Shown here: piece after piece, positions 59,638 through 64,000 of the stretch
Position numbering within the stretch: position 1 is the stretch's first letter
Layout of the letters: the number at the start of each line of letters is the position of its first letter
Assembly (NCBI GenBank): GCA_965221735.1
Contig: OZ244910.1
Coordinates: forward strand, 2,852,001-2,916,000
DNA length: 64,000 nucleotides
Direction of reading: 5' to 3'
Source: UBA2991 sp965221735
GTDB lineage: Bacteria; Chloroflexota; Dehalococcoidia; Tepidiformales; Tepidiformaceae
Notes under the pieces: generated by a model
Databases searched by the model: none
What the model saw: the letters and a program-made list of their open reading frames with translations, nothing else
Told to the model about the DNA's origin: nothing
Position numbers and translations under genes: made by a program

Positions 59638-59715
59638 TTCGTATTGAACAACGGGGGAGGTTTATCGTCAAGGGCGTTCGGAACACCGGGCCGTGTGGCG
59701 GAAGGAGGCTGCGGA

Positions 59716-60864
59716 TTGCCTGGCGGCATGGAGGCTCGCGCGCGGATCGAGGAGCTGGCCGGGGAGGCCGGCTTCGACCTCGTGCGCTTCTCCGGGGCGG
59801 AGACGCTGGCGGGAGCGCGGGCGGCAGCGCTGGAGTCGCGGGCGGCGGGGCGGCTGGCCGACCTGCACTGGATGACGGACGAGTGGATCGAGCGCGCGAC
59901 GGACCCGGCGGCGTTCCTAGCGGGGGCGAACACGGTCGTCCTGCTGGCGATCACGGGCCACGCACCCGACCCGGAGCGCCCCGACGGCCGCGCGCGCGGT
60001 CGGGTGGCGCGCTACGCCCGCGGCCGCGATTACCACCGGCTGTTCGAATCGAAGCTGCGGCGGGTGGCGCGGGCGGTCCGGGAGGAGCTGGGCGGGGAGG
60101 CGCGGGCGACGGTCGACTACGGGCCGCTGCTGGAGCGGCCGCTGGCGGCGCGGGCGGGGCTGGGGTGGCTGGGCAAGTCGACGATGCTGCTGGCGCCCGG
60201 TTTCGGGCCGTGGGTGCTGCTGGGGGCGGTCGCGACGACGCTGGAGATCGCCCCGGACGAGCCCCTGCGGAAGACGTGCGGGTCGTGTACGCGCTGCATC
60301 GTCGCCTGTCCGACGGGCGCGATCGCCGTGGACGGGGGCGTGCTCGATTCGCGGCTCTGCATCAGCTACCACACGATCGAGAGCCGCGAGCCGATCCCGC
60401 GCGAGCTGCGGGCGAAGTTCGGCGACTGGATCTTCGGGTGCGACGACTGCCTGGACTCGTGCCCGGTGGGAGCGGGGAACGCGGCCAGCCACCCCGACCT
60501 CGTCCCCGCGACCGGCGATGACGCGTTCCCGCCGCTGGCGGAGCTGCTGTCGCTGGACAAGGCGGCGTTCCGCGAGCGCTTCCGGGGGCGGGCGCCGCAG
60601 CGAGCCACGCGCGACGGCTTCCTGCGAAACGTCTGCGTGGCGCTGGGGAACGTCGGGTCGGCCGAGGACGTGGATGCGCTATCGGACGCGCTGGGGGACG
60701 GGGCGGCGTTGGTGCGGGGACACGCGGCCTGGGCCCTCGGCGAGATCGCGCGGCGGCTGGGCGACGGTGGGGCGGGGGCGGGGGCGCTGGCGGCGAGGCT
60801 CGCGGTCGAGGAGGAGGCGTGGGTGCGGGAGGAGATCGCGGTGGCGTTGGCGGGATTGGGGTAA
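59716..60864 (+). CDS. queG: Epoxyqueuosine reductase QueG with C-terminal HEAT-like repeat
   Basis: 382 aa from TTG 59716, placed 7 nt after a perfect AAGGAGG. An in-frame ATG at 59728 is the alternative and gives 378 aa. The core matches QueG: VDYGPLLERPLAARAGLGWLGKSTMLL, the first 4Fe-4S motif CGSCTRCIVACPTGAI, RLCISYHTIESREPIPRELR, and the second cluster CDDCLDSCPVG. The last ~70 residues are a HEAT/PBS-lyase-like repeat (VALGNVGSAEDVDALSDAL, GHAAWALGEIARRLG), as in longer QueG. It uses cobalamin and Fe-S clusters to reduce epoxyqueuosine in tRNA. Confidence 0.93.
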   Translation: MPGGMEARARIEELAGEAGFDLVRFSGAETLAGARAAALESRAAGRLADLHWMTDEWIERATDPAAFLAGANTVVLLAITGHAPDPERPDGRARGRVARYARGRDYHRLFESKLRRVARAVREELGGEARATVDYGPLLERPLAARAGLGWLGKSTMLLAPGFGPWVLLGAVATTLEIAPDEPLRKTCGSCTRCIVACPTGAIAVDGGVLDSRLCISYHTIESREPIPRELRAKFGDWIFGCDDCLDSCPVGAGNAASHPDLVPATGDDAFPPLAELLSLDKAAFRERFRGRAPQRATRDGFLRNVCVALGNVGSAEDVDALSDALGDGAALVRGHAAWALGEIARRLGDGGAGAGALAARLAVEEEAWVREEIAVALAGLG

Positions 60865-60926
60865 GCATCGACCAGGGTCACGGGATGTCACTCCGCTCGT
60901 TACGCTGAGTTGCCCTCGCACGGCTC

Positions 60927-60956
60927 CTGACAGGGTTGTATCCCGTTGGATACAAT
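60927..60956 (+). promoter_or_regulatory. Promoter and operator of the HI1419/HI1420-type toxin-antitoxin module
   Basis: CTGACA (60927-60932) and TACAAT (60951-60956) are spaced by 18 bp. A perfect 8-bp inverted repeat TTGTATCC-CGTT-GGATACAA fills 60936-60955, between the -35 and -10. TACAAT ends 7 nt before GTG 60964, so the mRNA is probably leaderless. The layout indicates an antitoxin-controlled, autorepressed promoter. Confidence 0.7.
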
Positions 60957-60963
60957 AGGGGGT

Positions 60964-61257
60964 GTGGAGTACAGGGTTGTCAGGAGCGCGACCTTCATCG
61001 ACTGGCTCAAGGGCCTGCGTGACAGGCGAGCCCAGGCGCGAATCAACATCCGAATCGACCGCCTCGAAGAGGGAAACTTCGGAGACCATCGATCGGTTGG
61101 TCGCGGAGTGAGCGAGCTCCGCATCAACGTCGGACCAGGCTATCGCGTCTACTACGTCACTCGCGAGAGAGTCGTTGTCGTCCTGCTCTGCGGGGGAGGG
61201 AAAGCGACTCAACAGCGGGACATCAAACGCGCTCAACGAATGGCAGAAGACGTGTGA
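60964..61257 (+). CDS. RelE/ParE-superfamily toxin, HI1419 type (addiction module killer protein)
   Basis: 97 aa from GTG 60964. TFIDWLKGLRDRRAQARINIRIDRLEEGNFGDHRSVGRGVSELRINVGPGYRVYYV is the HI1419/TIGR02683 signature, followed by VVVLLCGGGKATQQRDIKRAQ. Such proteins are RelE-fold, probably ribosome-dependent mRNA cleavage factors. In this family the toxin gene precedes the antitoxin, as here. A TTG 18 nt upstream is in frame but lies inside the operator repeat. Base composition is noticeably less GC-rich than queG next door. Confidence 0.88.
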   Translation: MEYRVVRSATFIDWLKGLRDRRAQARINIRIDRLEEGNFGDHRSVGRGVSELRINVGPGYRVYYVTRERVVVVLLCGGGKATQQRDIKRAQRMAEDV

Positions 61258-61269
61258 GAAGGAGACAGT

Positions 61270-61566
61270 ATGAGTAAGGAAACCTATGCACCATGGGACG
61301 TCGCGGAAGTTCTCACTGACGAGGAGGCGATCATCGAGTACCTGGAGGCCGCACTCGAAGAGAACGACCCTGAGTTCTTCGTGAAGGCAGTCGGCAATGT
61401 GGCCCGGGCAGTTGGCATGGCAGCCGTCGCCCGCGAGGCTCAACTGGGACGCCCGAGCCTGTACAAGGCGCTCTCCGGCGAACGTGATCCGCGAATCGGG
61501 ACCGTCATGAAAGTCCTCGACGCACTGGGAATCCGCCTCTCCGTGGCGGCCAGGGGCCAGGGATAG
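61270..61566 (+). CDS. HI1420-type antitoxin (addiction module antidote protein, HTH)
   Basis: 98 aa. PWDVAEVLTDEEAIIEYLEAALEENDPEFFVKAVGNVARAVGMAAVAREAQLGRPSLYKALSGERDPRIGTVMKVLDALGIRL is the HI1420/TIGR02684 pattern. The HTH (ARAVGMAAVAREAQLGRPSLYKAL) would bind the inverted repeat upstream of the toxin. It follows the toxin by 12 nt with a GGAGA Shine-Dalgarno. It neutralises the RelE-like partner. Confidence 0.88.
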   Translation: MSKETYAPWDVAEVLTDEEAIIEYLEAALEENDPEFFVKAVGNVARAVGMAAVAREAQLGRPSLYKALSGERDPRIGTVMKVLDALGIRLSVAARGQG

Positions 61567-61574
61567 TCGCCCCC

Positions 61575-62057
61575 GTGCCTACCCGCGATTCCGCTGTCAC
61601 GCTCCGCGAAGTCACGCCCGACAACGCCGAGGCGATCTTCGCGCTGTCCGTGGCCGGCTCGCAGAAGCACCTCGTGGCCTCGAACGAGCGGTCGATCGCG
61701 CAGGCGCACTTCGAGGAGGCGGCCTGGTTCCGGGCGATCTACGCGGACGACGAGCCGGTCGGGTTCCTGATGCTGCACGACGAGAGCCTGCGGGCCGAGC
61801 CGCGGGAGGAGGGCTACCTCGTCCTCTGGCGGATGATGATCGACGAGCGCTTCCAGGGGATGGGGTTCGGCAGGGAGGCGATGCACCTCGTGATCGCGCA
61901 CGCCAGGACACGGCCGGGGGTGACGCGGCTCCAGACCAGCTGGGCGCAGGAGGACGGCAACGCCGGCGACTTCTACCGGAAGCTCGGCTTCGTGCCGACG
62001 GGCGCGGACGAGGACGGGGAGATGTGGGCCTCGCTCGACCTTGAGCCCAGGGGCTAG
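61575..62057 (+). CDS. GNAT-family N-acetyltransferase
   Basis: 160 aa from GTG 61575, 8 nt after the antitoxin. VTLREVTPDNAEAIFALSVAGSQKHLVASNERSIAQAHFE opens the domain, and PVGFLMLHDESLR leads to YLVLWRMMIDERFQGMGFGREAMHLVI, which contains the acetyl-CoA pyrophosphate loop (R/Q-G-x-G-x-G as QGMGFGR). DFYRKLGFVPTGADEDGE closes it. The arrangement resembles SpeG/BltD-type spermidine-like acetyltransferases. Substrate unknown. Its TAG stop shares CTAG with the convergent 70-aa gene. Confidence 0.9.
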   Translation: MPTRDSAVTLREVTPDNAEAIFALSVAGSQKHLVASNERSIAQAHFEEAAWFRAIYADDEPVGFLMLHDESLRAEPREEGYLVLWRMMIDERFQGMGFGREAMHLVIAHARTRPGVTRLQTSWAQEDGNAGDFYRKLGFVPTGADEDGEMWASLDLEPRG

Positions 62058-62266
62058 ATGCGGAGGCCGAGGAGCTCGCGGGTAACGGTGCCGTCGGTGG
62101 CGACGTTCACGACGACCCAGGTGATGCGCAGCTTGAAGCGACCCTGGGCGGTGTCCAGCCAGACCTCGTCGCCCTTCTCCCAGCGGTAGTCGGAATCGAT
62201 CGTGGCGTAATGCTGCCCCTTGCTGCCGGTGAACTCGTCGGCCTCGTAGAAGTCGGTGCGCATCAC
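62054..62266 (-). CDS. Small hypothetical protein downstream of plsX
   Basis: 70 aa. MMRTDFYEADEFTGSKGQHYATIDSDYRWEKGDEVWLDTAQGRFKLRITWVVVNV is beta-rich and resembles an SH3-like or OB-like small barrel. No family recognised. Its start overlaps the plsX stop by four bases, so it is translationally coupled. Its stop overlaps that of the GNAT gene through CTAG. Composition matches plsX, so it is probably a native gene and not part of the toxin-antitoxin insert. Confidence 0.7.
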   Translation of the reverse strand: MMRTDFYEADEFTGSKGQHYATIDSDYRWEKGDEVWLDTAQGRFKLRITWVVVNVATDGTVTRELLGLRI

Positions 62267-63324
62267 TGCGAGTCCTGGGCGTCCTGCGCGTCCTCGCCGT
62301 TGGCGGCGCTGGACTCGATGAGGCCGCGGGCGGGGACGCGCTCGGCGATCTCGTGCATCTGCTGGAGGACACCGTCGCGGACGGCCTCACCGGCGGCGCG
62401 GATGCCCCCGAGGATGGCGCGCGCGTCGGAGCGGCCGTGGGCGACGAAGACGATGCCGTCGATGCCGAGGAGCTGGGCGCCGCCGTACTCGGCGTAGTCG
62501 AGGCGGCGCTGGGACTTGCGAAGCTCGGGCCGCAGCAGCAGCCCGGCGATGAGGTTCCAGGGGGTCAGCCTCACGGCGCGCTTGAGCTCGTCGAAGAAGA
62601 GCTCGGCCACGCCCTCGACGGTCTTGATAAAGATGTTCCCGGTGAAGCCGTCCATGACGGCGACGTCGGCGACGTGGTGGGGGATCTGGCCGGCCTCGAT
62701 GTTGCCGACGAAGTTGAGGTCGCTGGCGCGGAGGGCGCGGTTCACCTCGATGATGAGCTGGTTGCCCTTGGAGTCCTCCTCGCCGATGGAGACGAGGCCG
62801 ATGCGGGGCGAGCGGATGCCGTGGCTGCGCTCCATGACGGCGCCGCCCATGTAGGCGTACTGGACGAGGTGGGCGGGGCGGGAGTCGGCGTTGGCGCCGA
62901 CGTCGAGGATCATCGTGGGGCCCCGGTCGCTCGTGGCCACCACCATGCCGAGGGCGGGGCGGGCGATGCCGGGGACGCGTCCCAGGCGGAGCAGGGCGGC
63001 GGCGAGGGTGGCGCCGGTGTTGCCGGCCGTCACGAAGGCGTCGGCATCGCCTTCCTTGACGAGGTTCATGCCGACGTTGATGGAGGCCTCGGGCTTGGCC
63101 TTGACGGCGTCGATCTTGTCGGCCATGGCGATGACGTCGCGGGCATCGACCAGGGTGACGTTGTCGGGGAGCTCGTCGACGTGCTCGCGCACCTCCTCGG
63201 TGCGGCCGACGAGGAACACGTCGACATCGAGCCGGCGGGCCGCGAGCAGCGCCCCCTTCACGACCATGGCGGGGCCGTGGTCTCCACCCATGGCATCAAC
63301 GGCGACTCGCGGCCTCATTGGCAT
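62263..63324 (-). CDS. plsX: Phosphate acyltransferase PlsX
   Basis: 353 aa. RPRVAVDAMGGDHGPAMVVKGALLAARRLDVDVFLVG is the PlsX N-terminus. SINVGMNLVKEGDADAFVTAGNTGATLAAALLRLGRVPGIARPALGMV is the diagnostic central motif. GNIEAGQIPHHVADVAVMDGFTGNIFIKTVEG and AQLLGIDGIVFVAHGRSDARAI complete the family. It converts acyl-ACP to acyl-phosphate for PlsY in phospholipid synthesis. It probably forms an operon with the 70-aa gene and with the methyltransferase upstream (86-nt gap). Confidence 0.96.
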   Translation of the reverse strand: MPMRPRVAVDAMGGDHGPAMVVKGALLAARRLDVDVFLVGRTEEVREHVDELPDNVTLVDARDVIAMADKIDAVKAKPEASINVGMNLVKEGDADAFVTAGNTGATLAAALLRLGRVPGIARPALGMVVATSDRGPTMILDVGANADSRPAHLVQYAYMGGAVMERSHGIRSPRIGLVSIGEEDSKGNQLIIEVNRALRASDLNFVGNIEAGQIPHHVADVAVMDGFTGNIFIKTVEGVAELFFDELKRAVRLTPWNLIAGLLLRPELRKSQRRLDYAEYGGAQLLGIDGIVFVAHGRSDARAILGGIRAAGEAVRDGVLQQMHEIAERVPARGLIESSAANGEDAQDAQDSQ

Positions 63325-63410
63325 TTGTGCTCGCTACGCCCGGTCACTCGATTGCTTCGCTTCGCCCTGCGCCTGGGCATCGTGATCGAGGCGCCCGGGC
63401 TCGCTCCACA

Positions 63411-64000
63411 TCAGGTCGGTACCCTCCGGCCAGGTGCTCCTTCCACGAGTTCGGCAGTAACAATCAGCCGCTCGCTGGCATTCGTCAATGCTCCGAGCGA
63501 GTAGTCGCCCCAGGTGTCGAGGACGCGCAACCCGGCGGTTTCGAGCATCGAGGCGAGCTCCAAAGACGTTACGTAGCGCAAAACGTGGTCGCTCTCGGCC
63601 CGGCGCACCTGCCCGTCCGCGCCGGTGGCCTCGTAGCGGATGTGGAGGCGGCGGGTCTGCGTCGCGAGGTCGTCGTGGCGGATGTGCCAGACCTCCAGGC
63701 GTTCGCCTCCGGCATCGCCGGACCAGGCGAGGATGGGCTCGCCGTTGCCGTCCGGATCGAGCCAGTGGCCGGGCCCGGCGACGTCAACCGCGAGGCGGCC
63801 GCGGGGGGCGAGGGCCGTGGCGGCCGCGCGCAGGGCGCCGATCTGCTCGCCTTCGGCGGCGCAGGCGAGGAGCACGTCGTTGGGCAGGGTGACGCTGGCG
63901 AAGGCAGCGGGCGGCAGCTCCGCGCCGGGGAGGCGGCCATCGAGGAACGTGACGGCAAGACCCCCGGCGGCGGCGCGGTGGCGGGCGACGGCCAGCATCG
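63411..64000 (-). CDS. Class I SAM-dependent methyltransferase, N-terminus outside the window
   Basis: About 195 residues are visible and the frame runs off the right edge. LAVARHRAAAGGLAVTFLDGRLPG, AFASVTLPNDVLLACAAEGEQIGALRAAATALAPRGRLAVDVAGPG and SLELASMLETAGLRVLDTWGDYS follow the order of a class I methyltransferase after motif I: acidic loop, motif IV (SVTLPNDV), post-motif region with LAPRGRLAVDV. The SAM-binding glycine loop is presumably beyond the edge. Substrate unknown. Confidence 0.8.
   Translation of the reverse strand, partial: MLAVARHRAAAGGLAVTFLDGRLPGAELPPAAFASVTLPNDVLLACAAEGEQIGALRAAATALAPRGRLAVDVAGPGHWLDPDGNGEPILAWSGDAGGERLEVWHIRHDDLATQTRRLHIRYEATGADGQVRRAESDHVLRYVTSLELASMLETAGLRVLDTWGDYSLGALTNASERLIVTAELVEGAPGRRVPT

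Overview
The window is a GC-rich bacterial chromosome segment with short intergenic gaps, many GTG/TTG starts and overlapping stop/start codons. Its gene content is F420/flavin-dependent LLM oxidoreductases, deazaflavin nitroreductases, Tat-exported lipoprotein solute-binding proteins with poly-Asp linkers, paired acyl-CoA dehydrogenases, CaiB-type CoA-transferases, Rieske oxygenases and P450s. There is also a LexA with a Bacillus/Gram-positive-type SOS box. This fits an aerobic heterotroph of the Chloroflexota (Dehalococcoidia/SAR202-like lineages), with an actinobacterium as the alternative. The lineage is inferred from gene content; no rRNA is present to settle it.

Layout. 1-12.6 kb is a catabolic block: a Rieske oxygenase tail, hicAB, a CocE-type hydrolase, a YHS protein, two ACADs, a SnoaL protein, a complete Rieske oxygenase, a DUF5343-like protein, two CaiB CoA-transferases, vapBC, an enoyl-CoA hydratase and an LLM oxidoreductase. 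12.7-16.1 kb is a one-polypeptide restriction-modification enzyme. 16.2-20.9 kb carries a SnoaL protein, four LLM oxidoreductases (three of them tandem duplicates) and a hypothetical protein. 20.9-32.6 kb holds a DUF3179 lipoprotein, four tandemly duplicated SBP_bac_5 binding proteins, each with its own promoter and terminator, and one DppB/DppC permease pair.

32.8-41.7 kb has an SDR, a frameshifted P450, an acyl-CoA carboxylase beta subunit, an intact P450, a large FAD/Fe-S dehydrogenase and a SnoaL protein. 41.7-45.1 kb has a HEPN/PaREP1 plus DUF2283 pair, a 407-aa protein of unknown function and two deazaflavin nitroreductases. 45.1-54.5 kb mixes redox genes with housekeeping genes (mug, folC, metF) and ends with an unusual Rieske protein that lacks the mononuclear-iron motif. 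54.6-64 kb is mostly housekeeping (plsC-like, holA, lexA, queG, plsX) plus an oligopeptide ABC ATPase, an HI1419/HI1420-type toxin-antitoxin pair, a GNAT protein and a partial methyltransferase.

Functional reading. Solutes are captured by the binding-protein array and imported by the single permease pair. They are then attacked by Rieske, P450 and LLM oxygenases, activated by CoA-transferases, and degraded by ACADs, enoyl-CoA hydratase and carboxylase. Between these blocks sit small toxin-antitoxin modules and the restriction-modification gene, several of which look less GC-rich than their surroundings. A recurrent signal is a TANNNT -10 element 6-8 nt before the start codon, implying leaderless transcripts for at least seven genes. 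No tRNA, rRNA, CRISPR array, integrase or transposase was seen, and no gene-free stretch exceeds about 210 bases.
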